Shown here piece after piece: positions 42,510 through 50,383 of a stretch of 64,000 bases of DNA (positions are counted from its first letter, which is position 1; each line of letters starts with the position of its first letter). Both the position numbers and the translations under genes were made by a program. This stretch comes from Bacillota bacterium (GTDB taxonomy: Bacteria > Bacillota > Clostridia > Christensenellales > SZUA-584): positions 100,658-164,657 of the forward strand of contig JAEYLC010000007.1 of assembly GCA_023461435.1 (NCBI GenBank), read 5' to 3'. The notes beneath the pieces are model-generated. The model was not told where the DNA came from, ran no database searches, and was given only the letters and a program-made list of their open reading frames with translations.

Positions 42510-44570
42510 ATGAAATGTGCCCGATGCGGAGCGGCGATGAAAGCCGGCGATATTTTCTGCACCGTCTGCGGTGACAAAGCCGATGAAACGGGATCACCCG
42601 ACGATCCGCCGGTGAGCCCCTGTACGCTCTGCGGCGGGCAGATTCCGCGGGAAGCCGCATTCTGCCTGTACTGCGGCGCACCGCGCCGTTTTTCGGCGAA
42701 CTTCTATCCCGCCCTTTTTGCGCCCAAGCGCGGTTTGACATACGGCACGGCTTCGCGTCCGCACAGGCTCCGCATTGCCGCCGCCGTCATTGCCGCCGTC
42801 CTCTTTGTCGGCGCCATACTGCTCTCCGCGGTGCTCGAGCGCAAGGCGGCCCCGGTTGTTTATTGCAAGCAGGATGCGCTTCTGACCGCCGATCTAGATA
42901 CGATGAAAATATCCGGGCTCGCGCGCGGCCTGTCATATTCAGAAGACGCCTTTAAGCTCGATTTCTATACGTTCTGCAGCCCCGACGGGCGATATCTGTA
43001 TTACCCCGAACCGGACGGCGATTCAGCCACCGTCTGCCGCCGTGATCTGACCGCCGATCCCGGAGATCCGCACGCGACGGTTAAAATCGACAGCGGTATC
43101 GGCTACCCGTTTGAGGTGACGCCGGAAGGCAGAGAGGTCTATTTAACGCAGCCGGGCGGCAGCCTTTATGTGAACGACGGGAATAGCAGGCAAAGGATCG
43201 CGCTCGGCGTCAGCTATTTTGAGCTGAGCGCAGACGGTTCAAAGCTCGTTTATACGGGCTTGAACGGTGATATTCGCTTCATGGATATGCGGCGGCTGTC
43301 CGAGGAAAAAATCGTTTCTAACGCCACGATGTTTTTGGTCAGCGATGATTTTTCCACCGTGTATTACGACCGGAACGGCGGCCTCTACGCGCACAAGATC
43401 AGCGGCGGGAAGCACAAAATCGCGACGGACATCTCCGGTTTCATCGCGCGCATGGACGACGGCACCGTCTATTACACCAAGCCGCAAACGCTGACCGTGC
43501 GGCTTGCGGATATTTTGAACGACGATATGAAGGATAAGGACGCCGCGCTTTTTGCGCCCGATATCGCCGATTACCAAACCCAGCAGCCCGCGGCCGTTGA
43601 CAGCGGCACGCTGTATGAGGTCGTGACGGATGAGGAGGCCTACAACGCCGCGTTAAACGCCTATGCCCAAAAACTCCGGCGCGACGAGATCCGCGCGCAA
43701 GCCGACACTTTTTCTGTGGACTTTTGTCTCGATACACTCTACGCCTATAAAGACGGCAAGGAAACGGCGGTGACGGGCGATTTTGCGTACAGCTTGGCCG
43801 CCTCGGGCGATGGCCTGCTCGTTTACAAAAAAACCGTCTTGACAGTGCCGGAGATGATCAATATTTCAGAAATACGGGATATCGACGCGCTTGACGTGCT
43901 GTTTGGCGGCTTTCTAAGCGAAAGCGGCAATGTATACGCGGCCCGGGGCGGCGCGGAAACACGGCTCGTCGAAGTGGAAGCCCCCTCGCTCGCGATCGAC
44001 AACTCGTTTGTTTACGCGCGCGAAAATGACAGGCTCTATTATCTTGATGGCTTCGATTCCGCCAAAGCGTGCGGCACGCTGAAATTCTTCACAGTGACCG
44101 GCGGCGGTTTTTCGGCTCCGCAGACGGTGGATACGGATGTCTGCACATTCGCGCTGGACACACGCACAAATGCGGTGTTCTACATGAAGGCCATGCAAAA
44201 CGGCAGCGGCATTCTTTACCGTGACGGCGTGAAAATCGACAGCGGCGTGAGCACCTCGGGGTTGCTGCTCAGCGACAACGGCCATACGCTCTATTACCTC
44301 AGGGACTTAGGACAGCACGGCGGCACACTGATGAGGTATACCGGGGGAAGCAAAAAACGGATTGCGGGCGGCGTCAGTGAGGCATTGCTTGTTGACGGCC
44401 GGCTCGTTTACCTGGCGGATTTTTTAGATCAGCGCGGTGATCTGTACCTTTATACGGGCGGTGAATCGCGGCTGATCGACGACGGCGTCTCAGGCCTGAT
44501 CGACACTCAAAAGTATCGGCAGCCGCCCGGTCTCACATTCTTAAGCCCCGGCCTGCTCGATACCGAATGA
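42510..44570 (+). CDS. Double zinc-ribbon, single-helix protein with an extracellular beta-propeller-like domain
   Basis: A 686-residue protein. The N-terminus holds two zinc ribbons (CARCG..FCTVCG and CTLCG..FCLYCG), then a membrane helix (about residues 88-108) and a ~570-residue exported domain with recurring units such as SPDGRYLYYPEPDG, SADGSKLVYTGLNGD and SDNGHTLYYLRDL, typical of TolB/WD40-like propeller blades. So a cytoplasmic zinc finger is linked to an outside propeller. Function is unknown; similar zinc-ribbon membrane proteins are abundant in Clostridia. The ATG at 42510 is eight bases after GAGGAGG; an earlier ATG at 42504 is too close. Confidence 0.75.
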   Translation: MKCARCGAAMKAGDIFCTVCGDKADETGSPDDPPVSPCTLCGGQIPREAAFCLYCGAPRRFSANFYPALFAPKRGLTYGTASRPHRLRIAAAVIAAVLFVGAILLSAVLERKAAPVVYCKQDALLTADLDTMKISGLARGLSYSEDAFKLDFYTFCSPDGRYLYYPEPDGDSATVCRRDLTADPGDPHATVKIDSGIGYPFEVTPEGREVYLTQPGGSLYVNDGNSRQRIALGVSYFELSADGSKLVYTGLNGDIRFMDMRRLSEEKIVSNATMFLVSDDFSTVYYDRNGGLYAHKISGGKHKIATDISGFIARMDDGTVYYTKPQTLTVRLADILNDDMKDKDAALFAPDIADYQTQQPAAVDSGTLYEVVTDEEAYNAALNAYAQKLRRDEIRAQADTFSVDFCLDTLYAYKDGKETAVTGDFAYSLAASGDGLLVYKKTVLTVPEMINISEIRDIDALDVLFGGFLSESGNVYAARGGAETRLVEVEAPSLAIDNSFVYARENDRLYYLDGFDSAKACGTLKFFTVTGGGFSAPQTVDTDVCTFALDTRTNAVFYMKAMQNGSGILYRDGVKIDSGVSTSGLLLSDNGHTLYYLRDLGQHGGTLMRYTGGSKKRIAGGVSEALLVDGRLVYLADFLDQRGDLYLYTGGESRLIDDGVSGLIDTQKYRQPPGLTFLSPGLLDTE

Positions 44571-44668
44571 GCGCTCCAAGTTGACTTTTGCTCCGCTCAA
44601 ACTTATTATGTAAGTACATGATTTCTATGACAGCCCATAAAAGGCAATACAAAGGATAACCAAAACTG

Positions 44669-45613
44669 ATGAAGCATTTTAAGCTGATAGCCATACTCGC
44701 GGCGGTTTTGCTGCTGCTCGGCGCATGCGGACAAGCCGCGGACACCTCCGCGTCGGCCACGCTGTCACCGTCGCCCACAGAGGCCGCGACAGCCACGCCC
44801 GCCGTCACGCCGTCGCCCATACCCACAACGCCGCCCGATGTGACGGAGTCGGCGACCCAGCCCTCACCTACGCCCACCGCAGAGCCGACGGCGACGCCAA
44901 AGCCCTCGGCCACGCCGAAGCCATCCGACGCGCCGACGAAAGACGCGGAGCCACCCGCTCCGCCCGTCGAAAACGCGACAGGCACGCCGCTCTCGGGACT
45001 CGTAATCGGCATTGACCCGGGTCATCAGGCGCACGCGAATTCGGACCCGGAGCCCGCCGCACCCGGCTCGAGCGAGACGAAAAAGAAGGTCTCGTCGGGC
45101 ACGCAAGGCCGTTTCACGGGCGTCGCCGAATATAAGGTGAACCTGCAGGTGGGTCTCAAGCTCAAAAAGCTGTTGACCGACCTCGGCGCAACCGTGGTGA
45201 TGTCGCGCGAGTCGCACGATGTGGATATCTCCAACAAGGAGCGCGCGGAGATGATGAACGCCGCAAACGCCGCGCTCGTGATCCGCATTCACTGCAACGG
45301 CAACAACGACAAATCCGTTCATGGCGCGTTTGTGCTGGTTCCCTCCAACGACTGCACAGCGTCTATCAACGACGCGAGCAAAAAGGCGGGCAAGTCTATC
45401 ATCGACGCGTTCTGCGCCTCGACGGGCGCGAAGAATTTGGGACTTCAGGCGCGCAGCGACCAGACCGGCTTCAACTGGAGCACGGTGCCCGTCTGCAATA
45501 TTGAGATGGGATATATGACCAACGAGGAAGAAGACAATCTGCTCGTGAGCGACGACTACCAGAACCTTTGCGCGCAGGGCATCGCGAACGGCATCGCGGA
45601 TTATTTCAGCTAA
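44669..45613 (+). CDS. N-acetylmuramoyl-L-alanine amidase lipoprotein (Amidase_3)
   Basis: A 314-residue wall hydrolase that cuts between MurNAc and the stem peptide. Lipobox LLGAC (Cys20) anchors it; residues ~25-105 are a Thr/Pro/Ser linker with TPSPIP-, PSPTPT- and ATPKPS-type repeats that spans the wall. The catalytic domain shows the zinc ligands His (GIDPGHQ), Glu (GVAEYKVN) and His (IRIHCNG), and the catalytic Glu in NIEMGYMTN. It is a single gene followed by a hairpin. No SPOR or PG-binding domain is fused. Confidence 0.95.
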   Translation: MKHFKLIAILAAVLLLLGACGQAADTSASATLSPSPTEAATATPAVTPSPIPTTPPDVTESATQPSPTPTAEPTATPKPSATPKPSDAPTKDAEPPAPPVENATGTPLSGLVIGIDPGHQAHANSDPEPAAPGSSETKKKVSSGTQGRFTGVAEYKVNLQVGLKLKKLLTDLGATVVMSRESHDVDISNKERAEMMNAANAALVIRIHCNGNNDKSVHGAFVLVPSNDCTASINDASKKAGKSIIDAFCASTGAKNLGLQARSDQTGFNWSTVPVCNIEMGYMTNEEEDNLLVSDDYQNLCAQGIANGIADYFS

Positions 45614-45633
45614 GAAGGATTTCTTGCAGCAAA

Positions 45634-45658
45634 AAGCCGCCAGTCTTCCGGCGGCTTA
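45634..45658 (+). terminator. Terminator after the amidase gene
   Basis: AAGCCGCC / GGCGGCTT stem with an eight-base loop, followed by AATTT. The U-tract is interrupted. Confidence 0.65.
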
Positions 45659-45759
45659 ATTTGATTGCAAAGCATTGAAAGTATCTATTATCCCGAAAAA
45701 TTCAATATCTTTATTCACCTTATATTATTTCCAAGCGTCTGTTATCAATCAGATAAGGG

Positions 45760-46533
45760 CTACCCCTCTAATCTCCATCCATTATCCCCGTGGTAGATCA
45801 TCTGGCGCATCATGCCGCCGTCCACCACAATGTTCTGGCCGTCAATAAAGCCCGCCTCGCCGCCGCAAAGATACAGCACCATCGACGCGATGTCCGACGG
45901 CTTCCCGACACGGCCCGCAGGATGCTGGGCTTCATCCGCTTGCGAATATTCCGGCTCATAGCCGTCTTCATGCTGGTATGCCTCCGTATCGATCCACCCG
46001 GGGCTCACCGCGTTCACGCGCACCCGGCCCGAAAGACTGACGGCAAGCGCGTGTGTGAGCGCGCTGATGCCGCCCTTGGCCGCCGTGTAGCTCTCGGTAT
46101 CCGGCTGCGACATTCCCTGCCGCGTGGATGAAATGTTGACGATTGACGCACCCGGCGCGAAATGCTCTGCAAACAGCAGCGCGAGGTAATACGGCGCGGT
46201 CACGCCGATGCGCAGCACCTCGTTGAAATCCTCATACGAACAGCGCGAAAGCAGCCCTTTTTTGCTGATGCACGCATTGTTCACAAGACAATCCACATGC
46301 CCGTACGCATCAAGCACGGCTTTCGCGAACCGCTCGAGCGTTTCCTTATCGGCGATATCTCCCTGCACGAACAGCAGCCTGTTCCCATATGCGCGAGCCA
46401 TTCTTTCGCCCGACGCCGTGTCGGTATCGATCACGGCCACGCGTGCGCCCTCATCTATGAACGCCTGTGTGACACAGCGCCCGATACCGTTCGCGCCGCC
46501 CGTCACCACACAGATTTTATCCTTGAATTTCAT
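45760..46533 (-). CDS. Short-chain dehydrogenase/reductase
   Basis: A 257-residue classical SDR with TGGANGIGRC, NNACISKKG and the catalytic triad segment NISSTRQGMSQPDTESYTAAK. The C-terminus IDGQNIVVDGGM is typical of 3-oxoacyl-ACP reductase/glucose dehydrogenase-like members. Asp after strand 2 (VAVIDTD) points to NAD(H). AAAGGAGGA seven bases before the ATG at 46533 fixes the start; upstream in-frame ATGs lack it. The gene stands alone and its substrate is unknown. Confidence 0.9.
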   Translation of the reverse strand: MKFKDKICVVTGGANGIGRCVTQAFIDEGARVAVIDTDTASGERMARAYGNRLLFVQGDIADKETLERFAKAVLDAYGHVDCLVNNACISKKGLLSRCSYEDFNEVLRIGVTAPYYLALLFAEHFAPGASIVNISSTRQGMSQPDTESYTAAKGGISALTHALAVSLSGRVRVNAVSPGWIDTEAYQHEDGYEPEYSQADEAQHPAGRVGKPSDIASMVLYLCGGEAGFIDGQNIVVDGGMMRQMIYHGDNGWRLEG

Positions 46534-46626
46534 GCCGCCATCCTCCTTTGCCACAGCCATTTTATCATTTATTGCAAACAAAATCACCGCCTGCTCCGCA
46601 TTGTTCCCTTATTACTAAAAAACCTC

Positions 46627-46655
46627 TTGACATATTTCTTATTATTGCTTATTAT
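46627..46655 (+). promoter_or_regulatory. Strong promoter of the HTH/hydrolase/DUF4180 operon
   Basis: TTGACA (46627-46632), 17-bp spacer, TATTAT (46650-46655). The spacer and -10 contain the direct repeat ATTATTgctT / ATTATTactT. Confidence 0.75.
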
Positions 46656-46689
46656 TACTTTATAGGTCACATTAAGGAGCAGCTATGTT

Positions 46690-47136
46690 ATGAATGAAAC
46701 ATACTATACGGCCGAGCAGATCGCCGAAATGCTGCACATGCACGTGAAGACGGTGCAGCGTTATATCCGCGAGGGCAAGCTGCGCGCCGTCAAGCTCGGC
46801 AAGAGCTGGCGCGTATCGGGCCACGATTTGAGCGTGTTCACCGAAGGGGCAAATCTGCCCGCCAAGCCCGAAGCCGCCTCGGAGCGGCGCGTCACAGCGT
46901 CTGCCGTGATCGATATCGATGTGACGAACCGCGATGAAGCCATCCGCATTGTCAATACGCTCACGGCATTGATGAACTCAAAGCCGCCCGAATACGGGCA
47001 GTCTTCGATGCAGGCGCAGTTTATCGAGCCCGAACACAAGGTGCGCATCACGCTGTGGAGCAGCGTCAAGTTTATGGCGGCAATACTGGGCGCCATCGAA
47101 GCGCTCATAGCCCAAAACGAGGAGGATTTCCTATGA
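46690..47136 (+). CDS. Excisionase-type HTH DNA-binding protein
   Basis: A 148-residue protein with an N-terminal excisionase/MerR-type HTH: YYTAEQIAEMLHMHVKTVQR followed by YIREGKLRAVKLGKSWRV. The C-terminal ~85 residues (VIDIDVTNRDEAIRIVNTL onward) form a separate domain of unknown type. It heads an operon with an alpha/beta hydrolase (ATGA overlap) and a DUF4180 protein, so it is probably the operon's regulator with a built-in sensor or dimerisation domain. AAGGAG lies about 11 bases before the ATG; a closer ATG at 46684 is followed at once by a stop. Confidence 0.85.
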   Translation: MNETYYTAEQIAEMLHMHVKTVQRYIREGKLRAVKLGKSWRVSGHDLSVFTEGANLPAKPEAASERRVTASAVIDIDVTNRDEAIRIVNTLTALMNSKPPEYGQSSMQAQFIEPEHKVRITLWSSVKFMAAILGAIEALIAQNEEDFL

Positions 47137-47951
47137 CCAGCGTTTTTAAATCGGAACAGGGGCGTGACAAGGTGCGCGCGTATTACAATCAGATACTGAG
47201 CCACTTCCCCTTTGCGCAGCGGTACGCGCAGACGGCTTATGGCAAAACGTTTTATCTCGAAGCGGGCAGCGCGCAAGCTCCCGCCGTGGTACTGCTGCAT
47301 GGTTCATGCAGCAACGGCGCGATATGGCTTGGTGACATCCCCGCGCTCGCGCAGCGGTTTCATGTTTTCGCGGCGGATCTCCCCGGCGAAGCGGGCAACA
47401 GCGAGGACACCCGCCCCGGCCTCAGCGACTACCCCAAATGGCTGAATGAACTGCTGAACGTTTTGCAGCTCGACAAAGCCGTCATCATCGGGCACTCGCT
47501 CGGCGGCTGGCTCGCGCTGCATTTCGCGGCCGCTTATCCAACGCGCGCAGACCGTCTGGTGCTGTTTGCCCCCTCGGGCATTGTCGAACCGAATCCATCG
47601 TTTCTCGAGGAGTCGATAGAGTCTATCAACGGCGGTGAGTCGAACGTGCTCGGCGACAAGGTGATGGGCGACGTCCCGAAGCCGGTCAGAGATTTCCTCA
47701 ATCTGATCATGGAGAATTTCAGCCCGATCACTGGTGCGCTGCCCGTGCTGACGGATGAGCAGATGCGCGCGCTCACCATGCCCGTGCTGATGCTGGCGGG
47801 GGAAAAGGATGTCACGATGAATCCCGTTCAGGCGACGGAGCGCCTGCGGCATTTTGCACCGCAGGCTAAAATAGAAATCATCAAAAACGGCGCTCACGTG
47901 ATCACCGGCGCAATGGATACCGTGATCCCGTTTTTACTGGAGAAGGATTAA
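47133..47951 (+). CDS. Alpha/beta hydrolase
   Basis: A 272-residue alpha/beta-hydrolase fold protein. The oxyanion segment LLHGSCSN, the nucleophile elbow IIGHSLGGWLAL (Ser), the acid in AGEKDVTMNP and the final His in NGAHVITG complete the triad. The substrate is unknown; such proteins are esterases, lipases or haloperoxidase-like. The start at 47133 uses GAGGAGG and overlaps the HTH gene stop as ATGA. The DUF4180 gene follows after two bases. Confidence 0.93.
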   Translation: MTSVFKSEQGRDKVRAYYNQILSHFPFAQRYAQTAYGKTFYLEAGSAQAPAVVLLHGSCSNGAIWLGDIPALAQRFHVFAADLPGEAGNSEDTRPGLSDYPKWLNELLNVLQLDKAVIIGHSLGGWLALHFAAAYPTRADRLVLFAPSGIVEPNPSFLEESIESINGGESNVLGDKVMGDVPKPVRDFLNLIMENFSPITGALPVLTDEQMRALTMPVLMLAGEKDVTMNPVQATERLRHFAPQAKIEIIKNGAHVITGAMDTVIPFLLEKD

Positions 47952-47953
47952 CC

Positions 47954-48319
47954 ATGGAATTCATCACAAGAAACGGCCGGACCGTGGCCATGATCGATAA
48001 GTCTTTTAAAATAGATGCCGCACAAACAGCGCTCGACCTGATGGCTGAGGCGAGATATGCGGGTGATTACAATTGCGGGGCCATGGTGGTCTATAAGGAA
48101 AGTCTCACAGAAGCCTTCTTCGATCTGAAAACGCGCTTCGCGGGCGACGTGCTGCAAAAGTTTTCGAACTACCGCTTCAAGCTCGCCATCGTGGGCGATT
48201 TCAGCGCTTACGGCAGCAAAGCGCTGCGTGATTTCATCTACGAATGCAACAAGGGCAATCTTGTATTCTTTAAAAGCAGCCTCGAGGAGGCTTTGGACGC
48301 TCTCACTTGCGTTCGCTGA
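47954..48319 (+). CDS. DUF4180 domain protein
   Basis: A 121-residue protein with the DUF4180 pattern: DLKTRFAGDVLQKFSNYRFK, LAIVGDF and KALRDFIYECNKGNLVFF. The family is small, cytoplasmic and alpha/beta, and has no assigned function. AGAAGGA lies six bases before the ATG. It is the third gene of a tight operon with an HTH regulator and a hydrolase, and ends three bases before the convergent ATPase gene. Confidence 0.85.
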   Translation: MEFITRNGRTVAMIDKSFKIDAAQTALDLMAEARYAGDYNCGAMVVYKESLTEAFFDLKTRFAGDVLQKFSNYRFKLAIVGDFSAYGSKALRDFIYECNKGNLVFFKSSLEEALDALTCVR

Positions 48320-48322
48320 GGG

Positions 48323-49051
48323 CTAATCCTCAAATAATATGCGCAGCATACGCTCCGGCGCTTCAAGAAAGCGGCGCGTGATCTGGTAGTGCTCCGTCTG
48401 CTGGTAGTCAACCGGCCTGATGCCGCCGTCCAGCAGCAGTATCTGTGCGTCCGGATACGCCATCAGCATCGGCGAATGCGTCGCGATGATGAACTGCGAC
48501 CCGCCCTTCACGAGGCTGTGCATGCGCGCGAGCAGCGTCATCTGTCGCGACGGCGACAGCGCGGCCTCGGGCTCATCGAGCAGATAAAGGCCGCTGCCGC
48601 GAAAGCGGTTGAGCATCAGCGAGAGAAAGCTCTCGCCGTGAGATTGCGCATGCAGCGATTTGCCGCCGTAAGAATTCAAAAACGGATCGGTCGGGTCATC
48701 GGAGAGCCGGTCCACCTCGGAGGCGACGTTGTAAAAGCTCTCGGCGCGCAGAAAAAAACCGTCTTTCGGGCGCGGTACACCCTTATTAAGGCGCAGCAGC
48801 GAATACAGCCCCGAATGCGTTTCCACAGAATGAAAGTTAAAATCACGCGAGCCGCCCTCCGGGTTGAAGCCGAAATTGACGGCGATGGCCTCAAGCAGCG
48901 TGGATTTTCCCGAACCGTTCTCGCCCACCAGAAACGTGACGGGTTTTTTCAGCGCCAGCGTATCAAGCGCCGCAATGGTCGGAATGCCGTTTAAATACTG
49001 ATCCTGCTCGGCAAGAGACTCTTGCGTTTTGGCAATGGAATTGATATACAT
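48323..49051 (-). CDS. AAA/ABC-type ATPase (AAA_15/AAA_23-like)
   Basis: A 242-residue soluble ATPase of the SMC/ABC-like group, with Walker A FLVGENGSGKST, an ABC-like signature region SHGESFLSLM, Walker B LYLLDEPEAALSPSRQ and a downstream His in IATHSPMLM. Such single-domain ATPases often replace RecF- or OLD-type ATPases in repair or defence, but no partner nuclease is found here. The ATG has no ribosome site; a promoter ends six bases before it, so a leaderless mRNA is predicted. Confidence 0.85.
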   Translation of the reverse strand: MYINSIAKTQESLAEQDQYLNGIPTIAALDTLALKKPVTFLVGENGSGKSTLLEAIAVNFGFNPEGGSRDFNFHSVETHSGLYSLLRLNKGVPRPKDGFFLRAESFYNVASEVDRLSDDPTDPFLNSYGGKSLHAQSHGESFLSLMLNRFRGSGLYLLDEPEAALSPSRQMTLLARMHSLVKGGSQFIIATHSPMLMAYPDAQILLLDGGIRPVDYQQTEHYQITRRFLEAPERMLRILFED

Positions 49052-49057
49052 AAGGGC

Positions 49058-49086
49058 ATTTTATACCCGGCGGTGCCATTGTGCAA
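49058..49086 (-). promoter_or_regulatory. Promoter of the AAA ATPase gene, predicted leaderless
   Basis: Minus strand: TTGCAC (49086-49081), 17-bp spacer, TAAAAT (49063-49058), then GCCCTT and the ATG at 49051. Confidence 0.6.
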
Positions 49087-49090
49087 TCAT

Positions 49091-49573
49091 TTACCGCGCG
49101 ACGGCCTGCCGGCATGAATACGCGCTGACCAGCGCGTACGGTTCCCAGAGCCCCATGAGGCCGACCCACTTTTTCACGAGGTCCTGCCCGCTGACGCGCC
49201 AGTCCTTCTCGATGGCCGCGTGACATGCTTGCCCCTGCCCCTCGCGTTCGTGATGGCAGAACAGGCATTCGAGCGGCGAATGACCGCTGCCGAACAGCTC
49301 GCAAAGGCCCTCATGTAAAAACGTGCAGCCGCACCCCCAGTACAGCTGCCGCGCAAAGCCGCCCTCGCACCCCCTGAAGCCCGGCGACAGCACACCGAAT
49401 GTGAGATCGGGCGCCATCTCGAGCATCATGCGCGGCCCCAGCCCCGCGGCAAACGCCGCTTCCGCTTCGCAGACCGTCCACCAGCCGGGGCGCATGCAAT
49501 ACGCCACGCACGTTTCGCAGCTGCACGGCGCTGACGGCCGGTACCGTTCTTCAAGCCTGAGCCTTTGCTTCAC
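49091..49573 (-). CDS. Cysteine-rich protein, probable zinc or iron cluster binder
   Basis: A ~160-residue protein with about eleven Cys and several His in pairs: APCSCETCVAYC, a Cys-Glu in WTVCEAE, GCGCTFLHEGLC and LECLFCHHERE with AC-H following. The spacing recalls YkgJ-type Cys-cluster proteins. The GTG at 49573 has GTGAGGA about eight bases upstream; an in-frame GTG at 49588 is the alternative. It lies just behind the TetR gene in the same direction and is likely in its operon. Function unknown. Confidence 0.6.
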   Translation of the reverse strand: MKQRLRLEERYRPSAPCSCETCVAYCMRPGWWTVCEAEAAFAAGLGPRMMLEMAPDLTFGVLSPGFRGCEGGFARQLYWGCGCTFLHEGLCELFGSGHSPLECLFCHHEREGQGQACHAAIEKDWRVSGQDLVKKWVGLMGLWEPYALVSAYSCRQAVAR

Positions 49574-49592
49574 GCCCGCTATCCTCACTTTC

Positions 49593-50225
49593 TTATGTTT
49601 TCATCAGTTCACAAAAAAAGTTGGACGCTTCCACCATCGAGACGATCACGCTGTGTTTATCCGCAAACCCGTTTTCCGCCATAAAATATTCCTTGGTCAG
49701 CGCAATATAGCTGTAATTGTATTGCTCGGCGAAGCGCCGCGCATTCACTTTTTTAACGAGCCCTCTGTCAATCATTTTATTGATCAGCTTTTCATAATAG
49801 TCCACCGAATCGGCCACCACATAGCGGTAATACATGTCCGCGGCCTTCGCGTTCTTGTACTTTTCGTTTGTAATGACCATTGCCGCATGGGTGAACAGCG
49901 GGCTCACATGGCTGCCAAAGTAGATCAGCAGGTTCTTGAATATCTCCTCCGGCCCCATAATATCGAGCATGGCGTCAAGCTCCTTCTCAGCCGGACGCGA
50001 AGTGCTTTTGTCCCTCGCAAAAACATCGAACAGCGCGTCAAGTATCGCGGCCTTGCCCGAAAAGTGGTTATACAGCGAGCTCTCCTTGATGCCCACGGCT
50101 CTTGCGATCTCGCTCATCGGCACGGCGTCGTACCCCTTGTGCGCGAAAAGCTCAGCCGCCGCCTCGAGTATCTTTCCCGTTGTTTCAATGCCTTTTTTAC
50201 GCTTTTCTCTTGCTGAATTATCCAT
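49593..50225 (-). CDS. TetR/AcrR family regulator
   Basis: A 210-residue regulator with an N-terminal TetR HTH: ILEAAAELFAHKGYDAVPMS, EIARAVGIKESSLYNHFSGK. The ligand domain (residues ~70-210) is rich in Tyr and Phe and is not assignable. It has its own promoter at 50248-50276 and is followed by the Cys-rich gene, which it may control. Upstream DNA lacks an obvious long palindrome. Confidence 0.93.
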   Translation of the reverse strand: MDNSAREKRKKGIETTGKILEAAAELFAHKGYDAVPMSEIARAVGIKESSLYNHFSGKAAILDALFDVFARDKSTSRPAEKELDAMLDIMGPEEIFKNLLIYFGSHVSPLFTHAAMVITNEKYKNAKAADMYYRYVVADSVDYYEKLINKMIDRGLVKKVNARRFAEQYNYSYIALTKEYFMAENGFADKHSVIVSMVEASNFFCELMKT

Positions 50226-50247
50226 GGCGCCACTCCTTTATTGGCAC

Positions 50248-50276
50248 ATTATACTTTTTATCAATCGTTTTGTAAA
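50248..50276 (-). promoter_or_regulatory. Promoter of the TetR/Cys-rich operon
   Basis: Minus strand: TTTACA (50276-50271), 17-bp spacer, TATAAT (50253-50248). Confidence 0.7.
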
Positions 50277-50383
50277 TAGTCAAGCTATCTATTACTAGTT
50301 TTTATAGGTTCGAATCAATAACAGCCTGAAATGCGCTTAGGCAAATCAGGCTGTTGAGCGGCTATGTGATATAGAATTTTATT

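Noticed and set aside
44533..45012. 159-codon minus-strand Gly/Ala/Val-rich frame
   Set aside because: Antisense shadow of the amidase Pro/Thr linker.
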